A stretch of 54,079 nucleotides of DNA from Planctomycetota bacterium. GTDB taxonomy: Bacteria; Planctomycetota; Phycisphaerae; UBA1845. Position numbers and translations under genes: made by a program. How positions within the stretch are numbered: position 1 is the stretch's first letter; the number at the start of each line of letters is the position of its first letter. This document shows positions 40,900 through 51,396 of this stretch, in pieces. Under the pieces are notes generated by a model. That model was not told the DNA's origin and searched no databases. It was given only the letters and a program-made list of their open reading frames with translations. The DNA is taken from contig JAKQDH010000099.1 in the NCBI GenBank assembly GCA_029558835.1, positions 1 through 54,079 of the forward strand, in the 5' to 3' direction.

Positions 40900-41714
40900 C
40901 AGCTTCCTCCCACCGTCTGGGGAGCCCGCAGCGCCGCCGCCACGATGAGCGGCTCGGCCAGGTCTCCCACGGCCATGGTCATGCGCAACGTGGCCAACCT
41001 GGCGAGCAGCGGGTCAGCCTTGTCCAGGGTAATGCTCAGCGCACCCACCTGTCGCGACCAGACCTGCTGCGGGAAGTACGCCGCGCCCCGGGCCGCCAGC
41101 GCCTGCTGGAGGTAATTGGTGCCCGTGGAGTAGGTCACGTTGGCGGTGGCAATCTGCGCCTGGCTCCAGCCCGCGGGCCAGACCGCGGCATAGAAGCGCA
41201 ACTGCTTCGTGCCGGTGTCAAACTCCAGCAGCCCCAGTTCGCCGAGGTTGACGAGCTGATTGTCGTTGTCGTCGCGGAGCCACAACAGCAGGTGCGTCGC
41301 ATCCGTCCCCAGGAACGCGCCCGCACTCAGGACCTTCGCGCGCAGGCGAGCGTCAAGCTGTTGACTGTGCACCACGGCCCGACGAACGTCAGTGCGCGTT
41401 TCGGTCGCCCGCGCGGTGGTAAACAACATGGACGCCACGGCCGCCCCGATGACGACCGTGATCGTCAGGGCGACCAACAGCTCCACCAGCGTGAACGCCG
41501 GCCGGCGCCCGCGCCCACCACGCCTCCCTGATCGACGCGCAGGGAATCCATACTCCTGCCCCCCGCACGTCGGCCCGCCGTATACCAGCCCCCTGCACGC
41601 CGGCTCGCCGTGTACCGGTCCCCTGCGTGCCGGCAGTGGGGGTGCGGGCGGCGCCCCGCGTGTGAAATCTGAGATTTGAGATTGGGTAAGCATCTCGTCC
41701 AATCGCCCCATCAC
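40899..41714 (-). CDS. Pseudopilin (GspJ/PilW-like) with unusually long leader
   Basis: 271 residues. GTG 41714 overlaps the stop of the preceding gene as GTGA. Prepilin cleavage is at Ala73|Phe74 (RRPA|FTLVELLVALTITVVIG), giving a 73-residue leader, far longer than the usual 5-30. Residues about 30-56 of that leader are 10-residue repeats (GPVHGEPACR, GLVYGGPTCG) encoded by a 30-base tandem repeat. The mature part (VVHSQQLDARLRAKVLSAG..., LLEFDTGTKQLRFYAA) fits a minor pseudopilin. Either the leader is tolerated or translation begins downstream of the repeat at a non-obvious start. Confidence 0.8.
   Translation of the reverse strand: MMGRLDEMLTQSQISDFTRGAPPAPPLPARRGPVHGEPACRGLVYGGPTCGGQEYGFPARRSGRRGGRGRRPAFTLVELLVALTITVVIGAAVASMLFTTARATETRTDVRRAVVHSQQLDARLRAKVLSAGAFLGTDATHLLLWLRDDNDNQLVNLGELGLLEFDTGTKQLRFYAAVWPAGWSQAQIATANVTYSTGTNYLQQALAARGAAYFPQQVWSRQVGALSITLDKADPLLARLATLRMTMAVGDLAEPLIVAAALRAPQTVGGS
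41565..41634 (-). repeat. 30-base tandem repeat in a pseudopilin leader
   Basis: Units 41565-41594 and 41595-41624 (GCACGYCGGCYCGCCGTRTA and onward), plus a partial third to 41634. The units are in frame, adding ten residues each to the pre-cleavage leader. Confidence 0.8.
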
Positions 41715-42226
41715 GACGCCGGCGCCGGCACGAAGCGCACCAGCCGGGCCATTACCCGCGGCCCCGAGGTCACCGTGACAGTGACCGTCAGGCCGCTGAC
41801 CGCAGTGGTGAACCCCGTCGGCTGCAGGCTGGTGGCCGCGACCGTGACGGAGCGGCTGAACTTCGCGTACGGAGCCGGGTACGCGGTACCGGTCGCGTCC
41901 TTCAGGGTGCCGACCGCCTCGCTGTAGTTGTGATAGTCGTCCACGTTGTCGAACAGCGTCCGCGAGGTCTCCCCCGCCTCCGGGCCCAGGGCCGAGGCAC
42001 CCTGCGGATCGTTGTACGGCTTCGCCAGAATCTCCTCGAGCAGCGCCTGGGCCGCCTCGTTCGCCAGGCGCACGTCCACCGCCTCATACGCCTGCTGCGT
42101 GCCGGCGAACAGTGCCGCCGCCACGGCCGTCACCGCAAACGCGAGGATGACCGTGGACATCACGGCTTCGACGATGGTCAAGCCACGATGGCAACGCTGC
42201 GGTGTTGGGGACATGTCCCACCTCAA
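41711..42226 (-). CDS. Pseudopilin (GspI/PilV-like)
   Basis: 171 residues. Cleavage is predicted at Gly15|Leu16 (CHRG|LTIVEAVMSTVILAFAVTAVAAALFAG), with the invariant Glu at mature position 5. The helix continues into QQAYEAVDVRLANEAAQALLEEILAKPYNDP, a pattern typical of PilV/GspI-like minor pilins. The C-terminal part is beta-rich (FSRSVTVAATSLQPTG...VTVTVTSGPRVMARLVRFVP). It is first of the three overlapping pseudopilin genes and 166 bases downstream of the sulfatase-fold gene. It likely belongs to the pseudopilus of a secretion system exporting surface or extracellular proteins. Confidence 0.82.
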   Translation of the reverse strand: MRWDMSPTPQRCHRGLTIVEAVMSTVILAFAVTAVAAALFAGTQQAYEAVDVRLANEAAQALLEEILAKPYNDPQGASALGPEAGETSRTLFDNVDDYHNYSEAVGTLKDATGTAYPAPYAKFSRSVTVAATSLQPTGFTTAVSGLTVTVTVTSGPRVMARLVRFVPAPAS

Positions 42227-42392
42227 CCGGCGTCGGGCTGTCCGCCCACTCGAAAGGGCGGCGATGTTCGGCCGCCCTCCAAGGCGCGGTTATCGGGCCA
42301 GCCGGCGCCCGCGCGCACGCCTGACCTGTTGTCATCGGCGCGTCCGTGCGGGCACGTGAGATAGTCTCACTGCCCGTCCGCCGGGGACCTTC

Positions 42393-43913
42393 CTACTGGA
42401 TGTACCCCAACGAGCGCAGCGCCTCCAGCGTACGCTGGTCCACCGTCGGGGCCACGTTCGGGGCGGGCAGATCGCCCCAGGCCAGTTCGCGCGGAATCCC
42501 CGCGGGGTCCGGGTCTGCTTCGATGAAGCCACGCAGGGCCGCAAACAAGCGATCCCCCTCGGCCACGGGCTGCGGGGCAAGCTCCAGGGGATCGGTACGG
42601 AGATCGTAAAGGTGCTGTTCGCGAATCGGGCCGCTGCGTCCGATGCGGGCGGTGATCTTGCGGTGGTCGTGGATCAGACAGCGCCAGAGATTGCCGTTGT
42701 GCGAGTTGTTGTGGGTCAACCCGGAGTTGCCGCGGGCCTCCGACAGGAGCGGACGACTGAGCGGGGGCGCCAGCAGCGACCGGCCATCAAGGTCCGCCGG
42801 CAAGGGGAGGCCGACGGCCGCCAGCACCGTCGGGGCCACGTCGATCAGCGATACCGGCGCCGCGATCCGTCCGGCGGGCATGCCCTGATACCTGATGGCC
42901 AACGGAATGCGGATGATCTCCTCGTAAACGTACATCCCATGCGCAAACCAGTGGTCGTGCTCCATCATCGCTTCGCCGTGGTCCGCGCACAGAATGACCA
43001 GGGCATCTTCGAGATACCCGAGCTGCTGATACTCACTGAGCAGCCTGCCGGCTTCCTGATCGGCGTAGGCGATCTCCTCGTCGTAGCGGTCGACCAGGTC
43101 CAGTCCGTCGAGTTCGCCCTCGGGGTGAATGCCCCCGCCGCGCCCGGTCATGTCGATCATGCGGGGCGTGTCGTGCGTGTATCTTGCGGGACATTCGGCC
43201 GGCGGCGTGTACGGCCCATGCGGGTCGATGTAGTGGAGGTAAAGCAGGTGAGGACGGTCCGCGTCGCAGTGGTTTCGCAGCCAGTCCAACGCGGCGTCGG
43301 TGGTACGGGCGGCCCGCCGCTCGAACATGTGCGGACGATTGGCCTCCACTTCGTCCACGCGATCGTCGTAGTGGTCAAAGCGCGCCGCCAAGCCGCAGGC
43401 GGCGTCCGAGAGCACGGCATTCGAAACGACGGCCGCCGTCTGGTAGCCGCTGCGCCGCAGGTGATCGGAGAGCAGAATGGTGGTGTCGGGCACCTTCTGG
43501 CAGAGCAGACGCACGGCGTGGTTCTGCGGATAACGCCCGCTGAGCATGCCGATCACGCTGGGCGTCGTGATGGCGGCCGGGGCGTAGGCGCGCTCAAACA
43601 CGGTGGCGCCGCCGAAGAACCGCTTAAGTTGCGGCGTCGTGTCCCGCGGGTAGCCGTGGAGGCTGGTGTGGTCCGGCCGCAGCGCGTCGATGCAGAGGAT
43701 CAGCACGTTGGGGCCTTTCGCCGGCAGGGCAGGGACGGCGTGAAACGCCTCGACCGTCTGCCGCGCGGCCCGGCTGGGCTGCGGGCGCGCGACAAGGGCC
43801 GTGGTGAGCGCCACCGCCGTGCCGACCAACAGCAGCCCGCAGGTGCGCCACCGGCGCGAACCGAAGGTCCCCCGTGTGTTGTCGGCCGGCGGATGGCTCC
43901 GAAGATCGCGCAT
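42393..43913 (-). CDS. Sulfatase-fold exported hydrolase lacking the formylglycine Cys
   Basis: 506 residues from ATG 43913 (GGAG 9 bases upstream), with an N-terminal helix (GLLLVGTAVALTTALVA) that is either a signal peptide or an anchor. The alkaline phosphatase/sulfatase fold shows in PNVLILCIDALRPDHTSLHGYPRDTTP with the metal Asp at about 76, and in LYLHYIDPHGPYTPP, LVILCADHGEAMMEHDHWFAHG and RIPLAIR. At the nucleophile site it reads AITTPSVIGMLSGRYP, with Thr116 where sulfatases have Cys or Ser (CxPSR). That makes formylglycine modification and classical sulfatase activity unlikely; a phosphoester or phospholipid-type reaction with a Thr nucleophile is possible. Substrate unknown. Confidence 0.83.
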   Translation of the reverse strand: MRDLRSHPPADNTRGTFGSRRWRTCGLLLVGTAVALTTALVARPQPSRAARQTVEAFHAVPALPAKGPNVLILCIDALRPDHTSLHGYPRDTTPQLKRFFGGATVFERAYAPAAITTPSVIGMLSGRYPQNHAVRLLCQKVPDTTILLSDHLRRSGYQTAAVVSNAVLSDAACGLAARFDHYDDRVDEVEANRPHMFERRAARTTDAALDWLRNHCDADRPHLLYLHYIDPHGPYTPPAECPARYTHDTPRMIDMTGRGGGIHPEGELDGLDLVDRYDEEIAYADQEAGRLLSEYQQLGYLEDALVILCADHGEAMMEHDHWFAHGMYVYEEIIRIPLAIRYQGMPAGRIAAPVSLIDVAPTVLAAVGLPLPADLDGRSLLAPPLSRPLLSEARGNSGLTHNNSHNGNLWRCLIHDHRKITARIGRSGPIREQHLYDLRTDPLELAPQPVAEGDRLFAALRGFIEADPDPAGIPRELAWGDLPAPNVAPTVDQRTLEALRSLGYIQ

Positions 43914-44284
43914 GCGCTGCTCCGTCCTGAGACTGACAGTCCCCAACGCCGCCCCCCTTCCAGAGAGGGTTTTGGGGAGGGTCACGTTCCAGCAGCGTTC
44001 CCCCCTCAGCCTACGCTCTCCCCCGACGGAGGAGAGCAGTTCTGTCAGGCGCTGCGCAGACCCCTATCGCCGCGCACGACGAGCGCTGCCCGGCGCGGGC
44101 CGGCCGGCGCGCAAGTTCTTATCGGAAACCAGCTTCGGAGAATCGACTCCCCGCTTGCTTACCCGTCAAACGTGTGCGACTTATCGGACTTCAGTCGTCA
44201 CCGGGGTGCGCGGGCGCGGCGGACGGAGTGCCAAGCAACGGTTCGTGAGCTGCGCAAGACCGCGGAGGCGTCCCTCGCGCGCGG
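43914..44284. other. Intergenic region with a family D-like repeat
   Basis: The stretch CCCTCAGCCTACGCTCTCCC followed by CCGACGGAGGAGAGCAG (44003-44042) is a diverged family D hairpin. GCCCCCCTTCCAGAGAGGGT (43951-43970) resembles another part of the family. No gene is seen. A minus-strand TTGACG about 44170 could be a -35 for the sulfatase gene, with a poor -10. Confidence 0.45.
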
Positions 44285-45559
44285 TCAGCGCCGCCAAAGG
44301 TCTTGCAGACTCAGGCGCGCCAGCGCTGGGCCGGGGGCGGGTTCCCCGACGGTGGCCAGCCCTACGTGTATCTCCCCTCGATTGGGCAGAAAGACGACGC
44401 TTTGCAGCGTCAGGACCCCGCCGCGCATGGCCACCCCCGCCAGCAGCGTGCGGGCCCGGTCCACGGTGATGTGCTCCTGCCGGGCGGCGGCCTCGGTCAA
44501 AGCGGCGCTGAGGAACTCATAGCGCCCGCACGAACGTGCCGGGCCGCGCAGGCGATAATGATTCGTGCACACCAGGGCTGTGGGCGGAACAAGGTCCGTC
44601 GCCACGCCCGGACGACGGACGGATACGCCCTTCGCCTGCCCGCGCTGACCGTCATACTCAAGCACGGCGGCCACCGCGTCCTGGCCGCGATACGGGACGC
44701 TGGCGTGGACGTTGTTCCCGCCCCGCACCGGGCGTTCCTCGAGCACCCGCTGCACGACCTCGAACGCGTGGTCGGCCGAGGCGCGTTCCAGGGCTTCGCG
44801 CAGCACGAACGATCGGGGCACGAACGGACCGGGGCCCTCCGGTGGCAGTCCCGGCGCATCGTGAATGCTGATGGTCACCCCGTCCTCATTCATCGCCGTA
44901 TACGCCCCGATCAGGCTGGGCCACGCAAGCGACACCCAGCGCCGCCGTTCCTTGCCCGGCTCCAGGTACACGATGAGCACGTGTTGGTTCGCCAGTGAAT
45001 GCAGCGGGAAATCAAGGTTGCGCGCGGTGAGCGTCTCTCCCTCCGGTCCCAAGTCGCCCCAGACGGAGAAACTCGAACACATCATCTGGTTCAAGTCGGC
45101 GACCGCGTTGAGCACTTGCAGGTCCTGCACGTCCAGGTCGCGGCCCAGAACTTCGAGGCGGGTGCCGCGTGCCCCGCGCACCGCGCGCACCCCCGCGAGC
45201 ATTCCCTCCAATTCGGCGAGCCGGTCCGGCTCAAACAGAAACTGCTGGGCGACGCGCTGGTGCAACGCCTCATAGACCGCGGGGTTGCCCAGCAGCTTCA
45301 GCTCGCCCAACACCGCCTGCATCAAAGGTAAGGCGTCCTCGCCGAGCAGATACCCATGTGCAAAGCCCTGCTCGAACGGGCTGCCCCACAACTTCAGGAC
45401 TCGCACACCTTCGATCGTTTCCAGCGTCCCGTTGACCGTCGGCGGGGCGGCCGCCACCAGCACGGGCAGCCACAACACGCCCGCCAACACGATACGGTAT
45501 CCGGACGGCCGGGCAGGCGCCCGGCTCGCGTGCCGCCGATGCCATGTTGCGTCTGTCAT
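44285..45559 (-). CDS. C45-type NTN hydrolase (acyl-CoA:6-APA acyltransferase-like)
   Basis: 424 residues with an N-terminal helix (GYRIVLAGVLWLPVLVAA), probably a signal peptide. The core matches the peptidase C45/AAT family: GSPFEQGFAHGYLLGED, then the candidate nucleophile Cys161 in NQMMCSSFSVWGDLGPEGETLTARNLDFP, where chain cleavage before the Cys normally activates the enzyme. YTAMNEDGVTISIHDAPGLPP and ALVCTNHYRL also fit. Such enzymes hydrolyse or transfer amide acyl groups. The precursor segment before Cys161 is long, as expected. Substrate unknown. A family A repeat separates it from the HDAC-like gene. Confidence 0.82.
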   Translation of the reverse strand: MTDATWHRRHASRAPARPSGYRIVLAGVLWLPVLVAAAPPTVNGTLETIEGVRVLKLWGSPFEQGFAHGYLLGEDALPLMQAVLGELKLLGNPAVYEALHQRVAQQFLFEPDRLAELEGMLAGVRAVRGARGTRLEVLGRDLDVQDLQVLNAVADLNQMMCSSFSVWGDLGPEGETLTARNLDFPLHSLANQHVLIVYLEPGKERRRWVSLAWPSLIGAYTAMNEDGVTISIHDAPGLPPEGPGPFVPRSFVLREALERASADHAFEVVQRVLEERPVRGGNNVHASVPYRGQDAVAAVLEYDGQRGQAKGVSVRRPGVATDLVPPTALVCTNHYRLRGPARSCGRYEFLSAALTEAAARQEHITVDRARTLLAGVAMRGGVLTLQSVVFLPNRGEIHVGLATVGEPAPGPALARLSLQDLWRR

Positions 45560-45610
45560 GGTTACCAGTTCCTGACCAAAGGGGACCGCTCGAATAGGAA
45601 CCCGTTAGGG

Positions 45611-45760
45611 GTGGCATGCCCAAGCCTGCCGCAGGCGGGCGCCGCCATGCACCCTTCTCGAACGCACCGCGTGACACTACCTGTGGCATGGCGGCGCTGC
45701 GCTTGGCCATGCCACCCCGTCCCGGTTGTCGGTTCCCCGTCGTATGGAGTCGGGCAGGAG
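45611..45760. repeat. Dispersed palindromic repeat, family A copy 2
   Basis: It matches the block order of 2537-2680: GTGGCATGCCCAAGCCTGCC, CATGGCGGCGCTGCGCTTG, CCATGCCACCC, then TATGGAGTCGGGCAGG against AATGGAGCCAGGCAGG in copy 1. The middle of about 40 bases differs. Confidence 0.75.
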
Positions 45761-45807
45761 CGTCCGACGAGAGCACGATCCTCCGCATCGCCGCCCCAGG
45801 TTCTCCG

Positions 45808-46758
45808 TTACGCTTCGAGCAAGCGCTTCACGTGGAGCCCGGCCGACTCGGCCAGGGCGTCCAGGTGATAGCCGCCTTCCAGGACGCTGACCAGCCGCCC
45901 GCCGGCGTAACGCCGCGCGACATCCAACATCAGCTCGGTCATCCAGCCGAAGGACTCGGTCTCCAACAACATTGGCGCCAGCGGGTCGAGCCGGTGGGCG
46001 TCAAAACCAGCGGACAGCAGCACGAACTGCGGCTCGTACTTCTCGACGGCCGGCATGATCCGCTCGGTGAACGCCCGGCGGTACTCCGCGTCGCCCGCCC
46101 CCGGCCCCAGCGGACAGTTGACCGTGTACCCCTCGCCGGGGCCAACGCCCACTTCCTCCTCGAAACCCGTCCCCGGATACAGGGTGTGCGGATGGCCGTG
46201 CAGACTCACGTAGAGGACGCGCGGGTCGGCCTCGAACGCGTGCTGCGTCCCGTTGCCATGATGCACGTCCCAGTCCAGGATCAGTACCCGCTCCAGCCCG
46301 TAGTGCCCAAACAAGTGATGGGCGGCAATGGCCACGTTGTTGAGCAGGCAGAAGCCCATCGACCGGTCCCGCTCGGCGTGATGGCCCGGCGGGCGCACGA
46401 GACAGAACGCGTTCTTGACCGCCCCGGTCATCACATCATTGACCGCGCTGATCACGGAGCCCGCGGCCAGTACCGCGATCACGTAGCTCTCCGGGCAGAT
46501 GGCACTGTCGGGTGTGTCGATGAAGGGCATGCCCTGCTGGCAGGCGAGGCGGATGCGGTCCACGTAGTCAAACGCGTGGACCTTCAGCACCAACCCCAGG
46601 TCGATTTCCAGCACCTCCACCGGCTGGCACGCGGCCGCCAGACCATTGCCGGCGAACTCCTGCTCCAGGCGCACGAGTCGCTCGGACCGCTCCGGGTGCC
46701 CCGGGCCGGTGTCGTGGTAGCGAAATCGTCTAAACTGAACCAAGCCGGTAGTGGCCAT
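45808..46758 (-). CDS. Histone deacetylase-family amidohydrolase
   Basis: 316 residues of the arginase/deacetylase fold: FRYHDTGPGHPERSERL at the start, VRPPGHHAERDRSMGFCLLNNVAIAAHH with the catalytic His pair, LILDWDVHHGNGTQHAFE with the metal Asp and His, and SAGFDAHRLDPLA with the second metal Asp. EGGYHLDALAES lies near the end. All zinc ligands are present. Bacterial members remove acetyl groups from acetylpolyamines, acetoin-type substrates or other small amides. Given the arginine decarboxylase-agmatinase-DHS genes elsewhere in the window, an acetylpolyamine substrate is conceivable, but they lie 33 kb apart. The start is ATG 46758. It is divergent from the Tat-exported protein gene. 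Confidence 0.9.
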   Translation of the reverse strand: MATTGLVQFRRFRYHDTGPGHPERSERLVRLEQEFAGNGLAAACQPVEVLEIDLGLVLKVHAFDYVDRIRLACQQGMPFIDTPDSAICPESYVIAVLAAGSVISAVNDVMTGAVKNAFCLVRPPGHHAERDRSMGFCLLNNVAIAAHHLFGHYGLERVLILDWDVHHGNGTQHAFEADPRVLYVSLHGHPHTLYPGTGFEEEVGVGPGEGYTVNCPLGPGAGDAEYRRAFTERIMPAVEKYEPQFVLLSAGFDAHRLDPLAPMLLETESFGWMTELMLDVARRYAGGRLVSVLEGGYHLDALAESAGLHVKRLLEA

Positions 46759-46977
46759 CTTCTTGCCCGCCGGTACACGGCATCTCCGCCGCCCGCCGGG
46801 GCGGCCTGCCCCACGTTCATTGTAGCGGCAAACCCGCCGCGAACCCAGGGCGAGCGCGCCACCCGGGCCTCACCACCCACGCACCATATCCGCCGGCGTT
46901 TGCCCTGCGGGAAGCGGGTGGGTACCCTTGCCCGCATGCGTCCAGGACATCCGCAGGCTCCGCGAGAGGACACTCCC

Positions 46978-48552
46978 ATGACCGAATCTACCGCTTCGCA
47001 CTCCGGCGGCTTCAGGCCACACTGTTGTCCCCGCCCCCACCAGGGTGGCCAAGCGGCCGCCGGGCTATCGCGCCGCGAGTTCATCGGCACAGGCAGTCTG
47101 GCCGTCGGCGCGGTTGCTCTGCACGGCCTGTCTTGGTCGGCCCTGGCGAGCAGCGCCGAGGAACTGCCCGCGCCGCCCGCACGCCGGCCACTGCGGGTCA
47201 AGCCCATCCTCGCATACGGCATTCCCCAGCGGCAGCCGCAGACGAGCTGGCGCTCCTGGGGTGGCCTCCAGACGGAGAAGGACGTCGCCGGCGAGGTCGC
47301 GCGCATCGGGGCGGAACTGGATGCCCTGAGCCGCGCCGCAGATTTCCCGGTCGGGATCCTGCCGGTAGGCAAGGTCCAGTCGGCCGAAGAGGTCGCTCAA
47401 CTGGCGGACCTGAGCGCGGCCGATGCTCTGCTGGTCTATGCCGCCGGCGGCTGGATGGACATCTTCGACGCGCTCGGCCGGACGGGGAAGCCGATGATCT
47501 TCTTCGTCCGCCACCGCTCCGGGCCGGTGTACTTGTGGTACGAGATCATCACGCCGCGCTACCTGCGCCAGCACACCGACGAGTTACAACTCGAGCACGT
47601 CCACTTCCAGGACGTGGTGGTGGACAGCCAGGAGGAGCTGTGCTGGCGGCTGCGCGCCCTGTGCGGGCTGCAGAACACCGTCGGCAGCCGCATCGTGGCC
47701 GTGGGTGGGCCATCCGCTTGGTCGCAACCGCCCGGCGTGGTCCCCAATCTCGTCCAACAGCGCTGGGGACTGGACATCCGCACCGTTTCGTATGACGAAC
47801 TGGGCAGGCTCATTGAGACCGCCCGCGGCGACGAGGCGGCCGTAGAACGCGCTCGGCGCCGGGCGACCGAGTACCTCCGCCTGCCCGGCACGGCGCTCGA
47901 AACCGAGCGCGCGTTCGTGGATAACGCGTTCTTGCTGGAGGAGATCCTGCGCCGCCTGATGCAACAGGCCGACTGTGGCGCCCTCACGATCAACGACTGC
48001 ATGAGCACCATCATGCCCAAGGCGCAAACCACGGCCTGCCTGACGCTCAGCCTTCTCAACGACGCCGGGTATCTCGCGTTCTGCGAGTCCGATTTCGTGG
48101 TCATTCCGTCAGGCCTGCTGCTGGCCGGCGTCGCGGGTAAGCCCGTGTTCCTGCAAGACCCTACCTACCCGCACGACGGCCTGATTACGCTCGCCCACTG
48201 CACCGCGCCACGACGCATGGACGGCAAGACGCCCGAGCCGGCCCGCATCCTCACCCACTTCGAGTCCGACTACGGCGCCGCCCCCAAGGTCGAGATGCGC
48301 AACGGACAGGCAGTGACCATGATCGTACCGGACTTCAAGGCCGAGCGCTGGGTCGGCCTGAAGGGCACCATCGAGGACAACCCGTTCCTGGACATCTGTC
48401 GGTCGCAGATTGACGTGCGCTACACGTGTGCTGATGCCCTCCTTGCCGAGCGGATGCCCGGTTTCCACTGGATGCTCGCCTACGGCGACTACCGGCGCGA
48501 ACTGGGCTATGCCCTCAGACGCGTGGGCATTGCCTGGGAACAGTTGGCCTGA
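46978..48552 (+). CDS. Tat-exported sugar-isomerase-like protein
   Basis: 524 residues from ATG 46978 (GAGAGGA 8 bases upstream). The twin-arginine signal SRREFIGTGSLAVGAVALHGL is near residues 30-50. The rest has the alpha/beta pattern of L-fucose/L-arabinose isomerase-like proteins: WRSWGGLQTEKDVAGEVARI, LLVYAAGGWMDIFDALG, MIFFVRHRSGPVYLWYEI, GALTINDCMSTIMPKAQTTACL, and a C-terminal VPDFKAERWVGLKGTI with FLDICRSQIDVRY. Such exported proteins are frequent in planctomycetes, and their substrate is not known. The mature protein would fold with its cofactor in the cytoplasm before export. Isomerase activity is not assured. Confidence 0.8.
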   Translation: MTESTASHSGGFRPHCCPRPHQGGQAAAGLSRREFIGTGSLAVGAVALHGLSWSALASSAEELPAPPARRPLRVKPILAYGIPQRQPQTSWRSWGGLQTEKDVAGEVARIGAELDALSRAADFPVGILPVGKVQSAEEVAQLADLSAADALLVYAAGGWMDIFDALGRTGKPMIFFVRHRSGPVYLWYEIITPRYLRQHTDELQLEHVHFQDVVVDSQEELCWRLRALCGLQNTVGSRIVAVGGPSAWSQPPGVVPNLVQQRWGLDIRTVSYDELGRLIETARGDEAAVERARRRATEYLRLPGTALETERAFVDNAFLLEEILRRLMQQADCGALTINDCMSTIMPKAQTTACLTLSLLNDAGYLAFCESDFVVIPSGLLLAGVAGKPVFLQDPTYPHDGLITLAHCTAPRRMDGKTPEPARILTHFESDYGAAPKVEMRNGQAVTMIVPDFKAERWVGLKGTIEDNPFLDICRSQIDVRYTCADALLAERMPGFHWMLAYGDYRRELGYALRRVGIAWEQLA

Positions 48553-48906
48553 TCGTCCACGCTAGGGCGAAGCAGGAGGGGGGCTCCAACGGGCAGCCCG
48601 GGGCGTGACTCCGTCGAACCCGCGTGCAGCGGGCGTTATTCGGTCCCGCCGGGGTGGCAGACGGACACGCGGGCTGCGGCGGGGTGCGCGCCCCTGCTAC
48701 CCGCCGGGGCCAAGAAGCGCAGTTAAGGCGGCCGCGTGGCGGGGGCTGACATCCCAGGCCCCTGACTTCAGCCCCTCCCGGGCCTGGCAGAACGAGGGTT
48801 TCCGCACCGCCGCGGCTGCCGGGTGCGCCGGGCGGGCACTTGGGCGCCGGTACGCACGCCCCGCCGTGTGCGCCTTCGTCCTTCGCGGCGCCGCAAAGGA
48901 GCGACC
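48553..48906. other. Intergenic region before uvrB, no gene seen
   Basis: About 350 bases of GC-rich DNA. Frames open across it are Arg/Ala/Pro-rich without a ribosome site. The AAAGGAG site of uvrB lies at its right end. No LexA-like box was recognised. Confidence 0.4.
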
Positions 48907-50865
<1,959 letters not shown>

Positions 50866-50883
<18 letters not shown>

Positions 50884-51396
50884 CGAAGGAACAAGGCAAG
50901 AGGCAAGAGGGAGCAGACGGGGGATCGCCGATCCGAACCGCGACCGTAAGGGAGCGGATGCGGAATAGCGAATAGTGAATGAAGGACGGCGGCACCACTA
51001 TCCGAGCCTGAGCGGGAGCGAGGGGGCACGGGCGGGAATGGCCGAGTGCGAACGACGAATGAAGCGAGCACTGTAGGAGCCGCACAATTGAGCGAAGGTG
51101 TGTAGCCCGCGGTACTACCTTCGGTGCCGCGTACGGTTGGCGGACGCGGCAATCGCGCATCGCCTGACCCCGGAGGGGTCAAAGTCCGTAGCCCAGGGTG
51201 GCAACCCTGGGGTTTGAAGCCCCCCCCTCTCTTTTCCATTCCGCTGCGGCCTCTCTCGGGGCCCAGGATACAAAGACACCCCGCGCGCCGCTGGGGACGC
51301 GCGGGGCGATCGAACGCCCGCCCTTCTGTCGGCAGGACAGAGTGCTTGCCCGAAGGCAACCCGCCTGCCTGTTGCCTTCCGCCGCCGCAACGGACG
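50866..51396. repeat. Repeat-rich intergenic region after uvrB
   Basis: Short units GAATAGCGAATTCCGAATAG, GGAATAGCGAATAGTGAATG and GCGAACGACGAATGAAGC recur between 50866 and 51065. A further palindromic unit GTAGCCCAGGGTGGCAACCC with TGGG (51189-51212) and GCGCGGGGCGAT-type hairpins (51290-51310) follow. No gene is visible. Confidence 0.5.

Noticed and set aside
41711..41714. Frameshift joining the first two pseudopilins
   Set aside because: Each has its own cleavage motif and helix; the GTGA overlap is normal translational coupling.
42612..44522. 636-codon plus-strand frame opposite the sulfatase-fold gene
   Set aside because: Antisense to recognisable sulfatase and NTN hydrolase sequence. 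It runs through repeats and has no start signal.
45616..46977. 450-codon upstream extension of the Tat-exported protein
   Set aside because: It would run antisense through the whole HDAC-family gene. The twin-arginine signal and ribosome site support ATG 46978.
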